Positions 1-7,332 of a DNA stretch of 54,771 nucleotides are shown one piece after another. Source of the stretch: an uncultured Clostridia bacterium. Its GTDB lineage: Bacteria; Bacillota; Clostridia; Christensenellales; Borkfalkiaceae. The DNA lies in assembly GCA_947625245.1 (NCBI GenBank), contig CANQNO010000009.1, positions 1 through 54,771 on the forward strand. Reading direction: 5' to 3'. Position numbers and translations under genes: made by a program. The notes under the pieces are model-generated. The model made no database searches and was not told where the DNA came from. It saw only the letters and a program-made list of their open reading frames with translations. Position 1 is the stretch's first letter; each line of letters begins with the position of its first letter.

Positions 1-63
1 CTACTACAAACTGATTGATAAACCAAAAACGAAAAACGGATAAAACCTATTTACTGTCCATAA

Positions 64-1455
64 ATCAAGTTTACAAGCATAACTATCCCCGACAGCGTTA
101 CTTATATTGGTGAATATGCGTTCAATGGTTGCAAGGCAGAAATAAAATGGGGAGATAACCCCTCTATTAAAGAAATAGGAGACAATGCTTTCCGTAGATA
201 TTTAGGCACAAGCATAACCATACCAGACAGCATAACTTCTATCGGCGAGAGGGCGTTCTATGATTGCACAGCCGAAATTAAATGGGGCGATAATCCCTCT
301 ATAAAAGAAATAGGAAACTCTGCTTTCAGTGAATATAGAGGCACTAACATAACCATACCCGACAGCGTGACTTCTATCGGCAGTGCTGCGTTCGATGGTT
401 GCACAGGCTTTAAAAGCATAACCATACCCGACAGCGTAACCTCTATCGGCAGTGGTGCGTTTTATGGTTGCCTAAGTCTTAAAGGAGTATACATAACGGA
501 TATAGCCGCCTGGTGCAATATTGACTTTGGAAGTGATAACGCAAACCCGCTTTATTACGCACATAATTTATATTTAAACAATCAACTTGTAACCGAGCTT
601 ACCGCCGAAATGTTGCAAGGAGTTACCAAAATTAAAGGTAATGCGTTCGCGGGTTTCGGAGGCTCAAGCATAACCATACCCGACGGCGTAACTTCTATCG
701 GTCAATATGCGTTCAGTGGTTGCACGGCAGAAATAAAATGGGGAGATAACCCCTCTATTAAAGAAATAGGCAACGCTGCTTTCAGTGAATATAGAGGCAC
801 TAACATAACCATACCCGACAGCGTAACATCTATCGGCAGTTGTGCGTTCCTTAATAATTACTATCCGAATACATCCCTTGAAAGCATAACCATACCCGAC
901 AGCGTGACTTCTATCGGCAGAAGTGCGTTCTACAATTGCACGGCAGAAATAAAATGGGGAGATAATCCCTCTATTAAAGAAATAGTTGATTATGGTTTTG
1001 AAAATTATAAAGGCACAAGCATAACCATACCTGATAGCGTAACTTCTATTGGCTATGATGCGTTCAAGGGTTGCAAAAGCCTTACAAGCATAAACTTCGG
1101 CGATAAATCCCAACTTGCTTCAATCGGCAATTATGCGTTCTATGGTTGCACAAGCCTTACAAGCATAACCATACCTGATAGCGTTACTTCTATAGACAGT
1201 TGGGCGTTCTATGCGTGCAACAGCCTTAAAAGCGTAACCATAGGCAATGGCGTTACTTCTATCGGATGGGGTGCGTTCGGCTCCACCAACCTTAATACCG
1301 TGAAATTTAAAAATCCAACGGGGTGGTATCGCACAGAGGATTCTTCGGCTACAAGCGGAACGGATATATCAAGCAGTAGTTTGCAAAACTCCCAAACCGC
1401 CGCTAAATATCTTAAAGACACTTACAAATATTACTATTGGAAACGTAAATCTTAA
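64..1455 (+). pseudogene. 5'-truncated BspA-like leucine-rich repeat (LRR_5) gene fragment
   Basis: The frame is open from just after a TAA at 61-63 to the stop at 1453-1455, and it encodes about 20 degenerate repeats of the form SITIPDSVTSIGxxAFxGC. Repeat homology begins abruptly near 71. The 60 bases before it are unrelated and carry three in-frame stops. The first in-frame ATG is at 367, inside a repeat and without a ribosome binding site. There is no signal peptide. The C-terminus (TYKYYYWKRKS) matches the end of the complete BspA-like gene at 34633-37743, and long stretches are near-identical, for example the AEIKWGDNPSIKEIG block and the block running from AAWCNIDFG to MLQGVTKI. BspA-type proteins are cell-surface adhesion and binding proteins. 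I read this as a 5'-truncated paralogue, probably silent, or a recombination donor. A coding start at 367 is possible but unsupported. Confidence 0.75.
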
Positions 1456-1489
1456 ATTAAAAAAAATTTAATTACAAGGAGAAAATTTT

Positions 1490-1618
1490 ATGTGTTGTTA
1501 TGAACTTATAGAAACAATAGCGATTTCAATAACCGCCTTGCTTGCAATAGTGACATTAATTTTAAATATAATTAAAGAAACTTACAAATATTATTATTGG
1601 AAACGTAAAACGACTTAA
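1490..1618 (+). CDS. 42-residue hydrophobic peptide with C-terminal tail shared with the LRR proteins (possible holin-like or type I toxin)
   Basis: An ATG at 1490 follows a clear ribosome binding site (AAGGAGAA, 1477-1484). The product starts MCCYELIETIAISITALLA, has one transmembrane segment at about residues 5-28, and ends in a basic aromatic tail ETYKYYYWKRKTT. The size and the pattern of a short polar start, one helix and a basic end resemble putative holin-like toxins of type I toxin-antitoxin systems in Firmicutes. That comparison is by eye. The last 11 residues copy the C-terminus of the LRR gene that ends 35 bases upstream and of the gene at 34633, so the reading frame looks like a fusion made by recombination at the tail. 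A candidate antisense promoter lies inside it (1559-1587). Alternative: a chance remnant of LRR gene rearrangement. The ribosome binding site argues for translation. Confidence 0.55.
   Translation: MCCYELIETIAISITALLAIVTLILNIIKETYKYYYWKRKTT
1559..1587 (-). promoter_or_regulatory. Candidate antisense promoter within the 42-residue peptide gene
   Basis: Read on the minus strand, TTGTAA (1582-1587) and TAAAAT (1559-1564) are separated by exactly 17 bases. A transcript from here would start near 1552 and run antisense through the peptide's start codon and ribosome binding site. That is the arrangement expected of a type I antitoxin RNA. It is a pattern match only, in AT-rich DNA where chance promoters are common. 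Confidence 0.3.
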
Positions 1619-1640
1619 AGACGGCGGAATAAAGTGTGTG

Positions 1641-1676
1641 CCCCGCGGCGAAATTTTTGCCGCGGGGCTTTTTTGC
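1641..1676 (+). terminator. Rho-independent terminator
   Basis: The arms CCCCGCGGC and GCCGCGGGG are separated by a nine-base AT-rich loop and followed by CTTTTTTG. It lies 22 bases after the small peptide gene and would end transcripts coming from the LRR fragment and that gene. Confidence 0.8.
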
Positions 1677-1748
1677 TCATTTTGCGCGCAGGCTTTGCCC
1701 GAAGCTCCCGCCAGCGGCGAAACGCAGTGAAGAATTTCCCTATCCCTC

Positions 1749-2009
1749 TGTCATTCTGAATGCAGTGAAGAATCCCCCCGAAGTTGAGCGGAAGCACGGG
1801 CTTTTGTATACCGCTCTTCGCAATAGCCCTGAGCAGACCACCATGGGATTCTCTCGCTCGGTCGCGCGCCTTCGGCGCGTCTTCCTTCGACTCGAAATGA
1901 CATACTCGTAATGGGCGCAGTAATTATTTAGAAATCTCGGTCAATCGCCCGCTTCGCGGGTCTCATATCCCTCGAAATGACAAGCACGTAATTTGCTTTG
2001 CAGTTATTT
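1749..2009. repeat. Interspersed-repeat remnants in a 420-base gap without genes
   Basis: The gap 1619-2038 holds no convincing gene. After the terminator it contains TGTCATTCTGA (1749-1759), which is an imperfect inverted copy of TCGAAATGACA (1892-1902) and bounds a palindrome-rich stretch of about 154 bp. A direct repeat follows: CTCGAAATGACA plus a CGTAAT-containing tail at 1891-1929, copied at 1971-2009. Such TGTCATT...AATGACA units look like small non-coding palindromic repeats of the REP or MITE type. The apparent reading frames here have no ribosome binding site. Confidence 0.5.
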
Positions 2010-2038
2010 TTAAAACCGCGCCCGCGCGGGTTATTCGT

Positions 2039-2704
2039 TCACGGCATAAGCGCGCCGTCGCCGCCAGCCCACGAAGCCTGCAAGTAGGTTTCGGGGATTT
2101 TGCCCGCTATTACGCTTTCGCATATCAACACCTCTATCGTCGAGGCGAGGTTTGTGGATTTTGAAGGCATTATTATGGATATATCCGATACAATTTCAAG
2201 ATACAGCGAGTGCAAAGTCTGGTTTATGCCCGCCTCTTTGAATTTTGATACGAAGCGGCACTCCACGTTGGATATCGGTATGATTTTTATGTTTATCTTA
2301 CGCCCGAAGCCCGCAAGAGCCTCCACTCCCGTCAGCGCGCCTATCGGCACCATTATGCCCGCCGCGCTCATTTTTGTGAGGTTTTCCTGAGAAAGATATG
2401 CAGTGTCCCTTGCTATCTGGTTGATTTTTAAGCTGTTGGTCGTTATAGAAGTGACGTCGCCGTTTTCGTCGCGGTCTATCGTTATCAGGTCCTCGTACCT
2501 CAACGAATCGTTTAAAGTATAGTAAATGGCGTCGTTCACGGCAACGGTGGTTATGGAGCGGATAGTGGCTTCGCTTATGGAAATGAGGACGCGCGTGACG
2601 TTGCGCTGGAAATAAACCATAACGCCTATTGCCAAAAGGCAGAGTATGAACAAGAGCGCTTTAAAGCGCCTGAATTTTTTGCCCGTACGTTTTATGCGCG
2701 CCAT
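2039..2704 (-). CDS. yunB: Sporulation protein YunB
   Basis: The product is about 221 residues. It has a basic N-terminus (MARIKRTGKKFRRF), one transmembrane segment at about residues 15-35, and an extracytoplasmic domain with the YunB signatures: a VPIGALTG motif followed by a glycine-rich GFGRKI stretch, and the later segment from NQTLHSLYLEI to SIIMPS. In Bacillus, YunB is made in the mother cell under sigma-E and is needed for normal spore formation; its molecular role is unclear. It lies 59 bases downstream of spoVAE in the same direction and may be cotranscribed. The start is uncertain: an in-frame GTG at 2731 and an ATG at 2725 are also possible, and none has a good ribosome binding site. 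I chose the ATG at 2704 because the basic stretch before the membrane helix matches the family. Its start codon sits inside a hairpin. Confidence 0.85.
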   Translation of the reverse strand: MARIKRTGKKFRRFKALLFILCLLAIGVMVYFQRNVTRVLISISEATIRSITTVAVNDAIYYTLNDSLRYEDLITIDRDENGDVTSITTNSLKINQIARDTAYLSQENLTKMSAAGIMVPIGALTGVEALAGFGRKINIKIIPISNVECRFVSKFKEAGINQTLHSLYLEIVSDISIIMPSKSTNLASTIEVLICESVIAGKIPETYLQASWAGGDGALMP

Positions 2705-2723
2705 ACCATATTGTATGGCGCGC
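2696..2723. promoter_or_regulatory. Inverted repeat covering the yunB translation start
   Basis: GCGCGCCATA (2696-2705) and TATGGCGCGC (2714-2723) form a perfect 10-bp inverted repeat with an 8-base loop. The likely yunB start codon is in one arm. As RNA this hairpin would hide the ATG and could limit translation. As DNA it could be a binding palindrome. Neither role is demonstrated. Confidence 0.4.
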
Positions 2724-2762
2724 ATATGCACGTAAATGACGTTTTGTTACTCTTGATAAAAT

Positions 2763-3149
2763 TTAATTGCGCTTTGTGCGGGATTTGAAGATCAAAGCCA
2801 TTATAAAGGCGAACACCACCGCCGCCGTCACGCCCGCGCTTGCCGCCGTCAAAGAGCCTGTTATTGCATAAAAAAAGCCCTTTTCAGCTCCTTTCATGGC
2901 GCCGTTTGCAAGAAGATAGCCGAAGCCCGATATTGGAACGGTTGCGCCCGCGCCCGCAAATTCCACAAGCGGTTGGTACACGCCGATTGCCGTTAGAACC
3001 ACGCCGGCGAGCATAAAATACACAAGAATTTTGCCCGCAGTGAGGTCGGTGAAGTTAATTATGAACTGCGCGATTAGGCAAATTCCGCCGCCTACGGCGA
3101 AAGCCTTTAAATAGGTGAAAAGAATATCCAATATTTCCGCCTGAACCAT
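2763..3149 (-). CDS. spoVAE: Stage V sporulation protein AE
   Basis: This 128-residue membrane protein is of the SpoVAC/SpoVAE family, with the typical glycine-rich helix AFAVGGGICLIAQF near residue 20 and the conserved FAGAGATVPISGFG motif near 65. Four hydrophobic segments cover most of it. In spore formers the SpoVA proteins form the channel that moves calcium dipicolinate into the developing spore and releases it at germination. The gene starts immediately after spoVAD, completing the usual C-D-E order, and belongs to the same transcript. Length and motifs are normal. Confidence 0.95.
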   Translation of the reverse strand: MVQAEILDILFTYLKAFAVGGGICLIAQFIINFTDLTAGKILVYFMLAGVVLTAIGVYQPLVEFAGAGATVPISGFGYLLANGAMKGAEKGFFYAITGSLTAASAGVTAAVVFAFIMALIFKSRTKRN

Positions 3150-4145
3150 TTACACCTCCAAACGCACGGCGTGGCTTATGCAGGGAATAGATTCGCCCTG
3201 TCCCGAAGAAACGGTGGAAAGCAGGGCGCCCGTCGCGGCAAAGAGCACGCGTTTGTAAAGACCTGCGTTCATTTTGGTGAGGATATAGGAATTGAGCACG
3301 GTTGCCGAACAGCCTGCGCCGCTTCCGCCCTGAAATTCGCTTTCTATCACCTTATAAATTATTTCGCCGCAGTCGACGTGGTTATTTGAAATGTCAAAGC
3401 CCTTTTCCCAGGTTAAATCCTTGACTATGCGGCTGCCCAACGCGCCCAAATCGCCCGTTAAAATAAGGTCGAAGTCCTCCGGTCCGGTTTGGGTATCCCT
3501 GAAATGCCTTATTATGGTATCCGCCGCAGCGGGCGCCATTGCGGCACCCATATTGTTGACGTCGGTTACGCCGAAGTCGCAAACCCTGCCCATTGTACCG
3601 CAGGTGACCCTTATTCCCTTGTCCGACCTGCCGAGCAGAAGCCCGCCCGCGCCCGTTACCGTCCACTGCGCCTGCGGCGGACGGGTACAGCCGAGTTCCA
3701 AAGGATAACGGTACTGCCTTTCCGCAGAGGCGAAATGGCTGCCCGTGGCGCACACCGCCGTCTTTACGTATCCGCCGTCAACGAGCGCCGCTCCGAGTAA
3801 AATGCTTTCGCTCATAGTAGAACACGCGGAATACAAGCCCAAAAAGGGGAAAGTGAAGTCACGTGCGGCAAAACTTGCCGAAATTATTTGGTTGAGAAGG
3901 TCGCCCGACAGCAAAACGTCTATATTCTCCTCTTTCAGCCCGCTCTTTTCTATGACAAGGGAAATTGCCGAGGAGAGCATTTTGCACTCCGCCTTTTCGT
4001 ACGTGCTTTCGCCGAACATGTCGTCAGCCAAAGTTATGTCGGCGTACGAGCCTATTATGCCTTCGCTCTCTTTCGAACCGCAGACTGCCGCCGAAGATAA
4101 AATGCGGGGCGCGTTTTTAAAAAATACAGTATTGCTCTTATTCAT
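3150..4145 (-). CDS. spoVAD: Stage V sporulation protein AD
   Basis: This 331-residue soluble SpoVAD has a thiolase-like fold (family knowledge). It begins MNKSNTVFFKNAPRILSSA and contains the conserved GLYSACSTMSES segment around residue 110 and SGAGCSATVLNSYIL near 290. SpoVAD binds dipicolinic acid and works with the SpoVAC/E membrane proteins in uptake of calcium dipicolinate into the forespore. I chose the ATG at 4145 because it overlaps the spoVAC stop in the ATGA style usual for this operon. The same frame stays open further upstream, but that part lies entirely within spoVAC. Length matches the family, about 335 residues. Confidence 0.95.
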   Translation of the reverse strand: MNKSNTVFFKNAPRILSSAAVCGSKESEGIIGSYADITLADDMFGESTYEKAECKMLSSAISLVIEKSGLKEENIDVLLSGDLLNQIISASFAARDFTFPFLGLYSACSTMSESILLGAALVDGGYVKTAVCATGSHFASAERQYRYPLELGCTRPPQAQWTVTGAGGLLLGRSDKGIRVTCGTMGRVCDFGVTDVNNMGAAMAPAAADTIIRHFRDTQTGPEDFDLILTGDLGALGSRIVKDLTWEKGFDISNNHVDCGEIIYKVIESEFQGGSGAGCSATVLNSYILTKMNAGLYKRVLFAATGALLSTVSSGQGESIPCISHAVRLEV

Positions 4146-4591
4146 ATAAAATAATAAATCAAGCCGACGAGAACGCCCGAAAATACCCCGAAAACTATAA
4201 TTGCGCCCGCTACCGTAAACATTTTTGCCGCCATCCCGTATATCCAGCCTTCGGTTTTGAATTCGATTGCGGGTGAAGTGACGCTGTTGGCAAAGCCCGT
4301 AATGGGCACTATAGAGCCTGCGCCGGCGTATCTGCCTATTCTGTCGTATACTCCGAGCCCCGTCAAAAAACAGCCTATGAAAATGAGCACTACGGACGTT
4401 GCGCCCGCAAGCTCGTCGCCCGTAAGCCCCGCGTACATGAACATATAGCGGATAAACTGGCCTATGCAGCAAATAAGTCCGCCGACGCCGAAAGCCGCCG
4501 CGCAGTTTTTTAAATGTTTGGTGGGCGGGTCCTGCGTTTTTACGTAATTTAAATAATTGCGGTTATAATTTTCACGTGTTCTGCCTGTCAT
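4142..4591 (-). CDS. spoVAC: Stage V sporulation protein AC
   Basis: The 149-residue membrane protein begins MTGRTRENYNRNYLNYVKT. It has the family motifs FGVGGLICCIGQFIR (about residue 34), YAGAGSIVPITGFANS (about 88) and a C-terminal hydrophobic helix. SpoVAC is an inner spore membrane protein proposed to act as the mechanosensitive part of the dipicolinate channel. It is preceded by GGGAG 13 bases upstream and its stop overlaps the spoVAD start by four bases. The gene follows a short-chain dehydrogenase gene on the same strand with a 75-base gap. I could not pick out a convincing forespore sigma-G promoter there. Confidence 0.95.
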   Translation of the reverse strand: MTGRTRENYNRNYLNYVKTQDPPTKHLKNCAAAFGVGGLICCIGQFIRYMFMYAGLTGDELAGATSVVLIFIGCFLTGLGVYDRIGRYAGAGSIVPITGFANSVTSPAIEFKTEGWIYGMAAKMFTVAGAIIVFGVFSGVLVGLIYYFI

Positions 4592-4666
4592 TTTTTATCA
4601 AATCTCCCTTACGGGGCTTAATTAAGCTCTCCCTTTCGTCGCGGCGGGAAAGGTCTATTTCCTTTC

Positions 4667-5470
4667 TCATTGGTCGTACATCCTCTCGTTGATATTCAGC
4701 GTGACTTTTTCGGGCATAATCCGCGAGAAGAGCCTGTATACGGTATTTTTTGCGCCGCAGATTTTAATTACGGGAGGGTTGTCCATTGTGACGAGGCTGC
4801 ATATTATTTCGGCAACCTGCGCGGGAGACATGCCGCTCTGCTCCATATGTGCAAGCGCGGCGACCGCCTTGTTGACGCTTCCAGAATATGCGCCGACTTC
4901 GCTTTCGGAATAGACTTTTCTTTTAAAGGTAAAGCCTGTGGACGTGCCGCCCGGAAGGACGCCCGTCACCTTTATTTTATAGGGCTTCAATTCGGTATAG
5001 GCGTTGCGGCAAAGCATTTCGAGAGCCGCTTTGGAAGCCGAATAAAAGCTGTCGAAACTTATTGGAAGATTGCCGCCCAACGAGCCTATCATAATTATTC
5101 TGCCGCCCTTTTTCTTCATAAACGGAATTGCCGCCTGCATGGCTTTCAACGCGCCGAAAAAGTTGACTTCGAACAGATATTTATAGTCCTCTTCTTTGGC
5201 GTATTCTATGGGCGCCGCCATAGAAAAACCTGCGCTGTACACCAAAAGGGCGATCCCGTTTTTTAACGCCGCTTTTTTTATCGCTTCGCACAGCGCCGCG
5301 CCGTCCGCCGCGTCTGCCTGAATATTGGTAACTTTATTGCTTTTGCAGGGAGTACGCGAAACGTTTACAACGTTCCAGCCGCGGTTTGCAAGGCGCAGGC
5401 AGGTTTCGAAACCTATGCCCGAACTCCCGCCCACGATAACCGCAGTTTTTTTATCCGTTTTCTTTTCCAT
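4667..5470 (-). CDS. Short-chain dehydrogenase/reductase family protein
   Basis: This 267-residue classical SDR oxidoreductase has the nucleotide-binding motif VGGSSGIGFE near residue 14, the NNAG-equivalent YSAGFSM near 85, and the catalytic YxxxK pair in FYSASKAALEM near 155 with the upstream serine in MIGSLGG. The basic residues after the second strand (SRTPCKSNK) suggest NADPH preference, which is inference. The C-terminal region (SLVTMDNPPVIKICG to FSRIMPEKVTLNINER) resembles fungal and bacterial 'SDR family oxidoreductase' proteins of unknown substrate. I chose the ATG at 5470, 32 bases after the ZIP gene; upstream in-frame sequence lies inside that gene. Whether it has any role in sporulation with the spoVA genes downstream is unknown. 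Confidence 0.85.
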   Translation of the reverse strand: MEKKTDKKTAVIVGGSSGIGFETCLRLANRGWNVVNVSRTPCKSNKVTNIQADAADGAALCEAIKKAALKNGIALLVYSAGFSMAAPIEYAKEEDYKYLFEVNFFGALKAMQAAIPFMKKKGGRIIMIGSLGGNLPISFDSFYSASKAALEMLCRNAYTELKPYKIKVTGVLPGGTSTGFTFKRKVYSESEVGAYSGSVNKAVAALAHMEQSGMSPAQVAEIICSLVTMDNPPVIKICGAKNTVYRLFSRIMPEKVTLNINERMYDQ

Positions 5471-5502
5471 ATCCCTATCTTGCGGAAATTTTTGTAAATT
5501 AT

Positions 5503-6276
5503 TCAGCCGAAGGCGATATCTAAAATCATCATCAGGGCAAAGCCCGCCGTCACCCCGACGGTCGCCTTGATTTTGCCGTTTGCAAAGCTTTCGGGGACGA
5601 GCTCCGAACATACGACGGCGAGCATGGCGCCCGCCGAAAAGGACAGCGCCCAGGGCAATATTCCCGCCGCAACGGAAACTGCAGCCGCGCCCACAACGCC
5701 CGCGACTATTTCCACCGCACCCGAAAGCTGGCCTATAAAGAAGGACTTACCCCTGCCCGCGCCGTTTGCGCGCAGGGGAAACGCAACGCACATGCCTTCG
5801 GGGAAGTTTTGTATGCCTATCCCCACCGCCAGCATTACAGCGGCTATAGCGGCGGCGTATTGCCCCGTGCCCGCCGCGCCGCACGCAACCCCCACGGCGA
5901 GGCCTTCGGGAATATTGTGCATGGTAACGGCTATGCACATTACCGCCGAAGAGCGCTTTTTTGCATTATACGAAAAAAAACGGAATTTCCCTATCAATAC
6001 GTCGGTGACTATGATGAGCAGCCCGCCCAAAACAAAGCCTAAGGAAAGTATCAGCCATTTGGGTTCGGCTCCGCTTTCCATGGCGGGCAAAAGAAGAGAA
6101 AAAAAAGTCGAAGCGAGCATTATGCCTGCCGCACTCGACATCATGAACGAAAAAGCAGAATTGTTTACCTTTTTACAAACAAAAACCAACGCAGCGCCCG
6201 CCGCCGTCATAAGATATGTGAACGTCGTGGCGAGAAGAGCAAGCCATACGCCGGACAAAGAAGCTATCCACTGCAC
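5503..6276 (-). CDS. ZIP family (GufA/ZupT-like) divalent metal transporter
   Basis: The 257-residue integral membrane protein has about eight helices. The metal-binding signatures are in order: MHNIPEGLAVG in helix IV near residue 118 and IQNFPEGMCVAF in helix V near 155. These His/Asn/Glu motifs form the zinc or manganese path in ZIP transporters, so the protein probably imports Zn2+ or a related divalent cation. Translation starts at a GTG (6276) preceded by CGGAG. A TATAAT lies about 30 bases further upstream. The gene is divergent from the ABC exporter and is followed 32 bases later by the SDR gene. Substrate is not certain from sequence. Confidence 0.9.
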   Translation of the reverse strand: MQWIASLSGVWLALLATTFTYLMTAAGAALVFVCKKVNNSAFSFMMSSAAGIMLASTFFSLLLPAMESGAEPKWLILSLGFVLGGLLIIVTDVLIGKFRFFSYNAKKRSSAVMCIAVTMHNIPEGLAVGVACGAAGTGQYAAAIAAVMLAVGIGIQNFPEGMCVAFPLRANGAGRGKSFFIGQLSGAVEIVAGVVGAAAVSVAAGILPWALSFSAGAMLAVVCSELVPESFANGKIKATVGVTAGFALMMILDIAFG

Positions 6277-6372
6277 TTTTGAATTTCTCCGAGTAGAAAA
6301 TTATAGTACATTGTATGAAAAAAACCGCGCCGCGCGTTAACCGCGCTTTTTAAAAACACCCGGATTATAAGG

Positions 6373-6401
6373 TTGATTTTATTTAACGGAAATGCTATTA
6401 T
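6373..6401 (+). promoter_or_regulatory. Promoter of the ABC exporter pair
   Basis: TTGATT (6373-6378) and TATTAT (6396-6401) are separated by 17 bases, 31 bases before the ATG of the ATPase gene. This is a good fit to the vegetative sigma factor consensus. Confidence 0.6.
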
Positions 6402-6432
6402 TTTGTGGAACGGATATACGCGGGTGTGAAAT

Positions 6433-7323
6433 ATGATTCTGGAATTTAAAGACGTAACCAAATCTTTCGGCGACAAGAGAGTGCTTCGCGGCATATCTTA
6501 TAAAGCCGAAAGCGGAAAAACTTTTGGGCTTTTGGGCAGGAACGGCGCGGGAAAAACTACCGCCATACGCATTTTGATGAACGTTTTCCCCTGCGACGGC
6601 GGGGAAATCACTATTGACGGCAAGCCGATAAATTACTCCGAAATAAAATTGGGATATCTACCCGAAGAACGCGGGCTGTATCCCCGAAAAAAAATTTTAG
6701 AACAGCTGGTCTACTTTGCCATGCTTAAAGGTATGGATAAAAAAAGCGCCGCAGCCGCGGCGGAATTCTGGCTTAAAAAGCTGGATATGTACGCATATGC
6801 CGACAAGCGGCTGAACACCCTTTCGAAGGGAAACCAGCAAAAAATACAGTTGATTACCGCCCTGTGCCATGACCCCGCGGTTATAATCCTCGACGAGCCA
6901 TTTTCGGGACTGGATCCCGTAAACGCGGCTACAATGAAAGACGTTATAAAGGAACAGATCGCTTTGGGCAAAACCGTGCTGTTTTCGAGCCACCAAATGA
7001 GCTATATAGAGGAATTCTGCGACAGCATAGCCATTTTGAACGCGGGCGAAATAGCGCTGTACGGGGATTTGCGCGAAATAAAGAGAAACTACCCGAGGAA
7101 CCGCCTTGTGATTTCTTCGGAAAATCCCGAACCCATAATAAGGGATTTCGGCGAAAGCTGCGTTATGAACGGCAAAAATTCGGTGACGGTGAAACTCAAA
7201 GACCCTTCGGAAAAGCAAAGCGTAATGCGGCGGATAGCGGAAAATTACGACGTGGACGAAGTGAAAGTGTTTGAACCCTCTTTAAACGATATCTTTGTGG
7301 AATATGCGGGCGAGAGGGAATAA
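6433..7323 (+). CDS. ABC transporter ATP-binding protein (NatA/YhaQ-like)
   Basis: The 296-residue ATPase contains Walker A GRNGAGKTTA near residue 36, an early Q-loop region (GYLPEERGLYPRK), the signature LSKGNQQKIQL near 132, Walker B VIILDEPFSGLDP near 153 and the switch histidine in SSHQMS near 190. The C-terminal extension of about 80 residues (residues 215-296) is typical of the NatA-type subfamily (DUF4162). It pairs with the permease gene that starts 10 bases downstream. Such pairs export sodium ions or small molecules such as peptides or antibiotics. The substrate cannot be read from sequence. Confidence 0.9.
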   Translation: MILEFKDVTKSFGDKRVLRGISYKAESGKTFGLLGRNGAGKTTAIRILMNVFPCDGGEITIDGKPINYSEIKLGYLPEERGLYPRKKILEQLVYFAMLKGMDKKSAAAAAEFWLKKLDMYAYADKRLNTLSKGNQQKIQLITALCHDPAVIILDEPFSGLDPVNAATMKDVIKEQIALGKTVLFSSHQMSYIEEFCDSIAILNAGEIALYGDLREIKRNYPRNRLVISSENPEPIIRDFGESCVMNGKNSVTVKLKDPSEKQSVMRRIAENYDVDEVKVFEPSLNDIFVEYAGERE

Positions 7324-7332
7324 GGAGATTTT

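Noticed and set aside
1636-1911. 91-residue plus-strand frame in the repeat-rich gap
   Set aside because: It starts inside the terminator hairpin and runs through palindromic repeats, with no ribosome binding site and no protein-like pattern.
3150-4472. SpoVAD with a 109-residue N-terminal extension
   Set aside because: The extension is an out-of-frame reading of spoVAC. The ATG at 4145 overlaps the spoVAC stop and gives the family-standard length.
5567-6340. 257-residue frame antisense to the ZIP transporter
   Set aside because: Full-length shadow of a real gene with clear ZIP motifs. Composition rich in Ala/Pro/Thr, no start signals.
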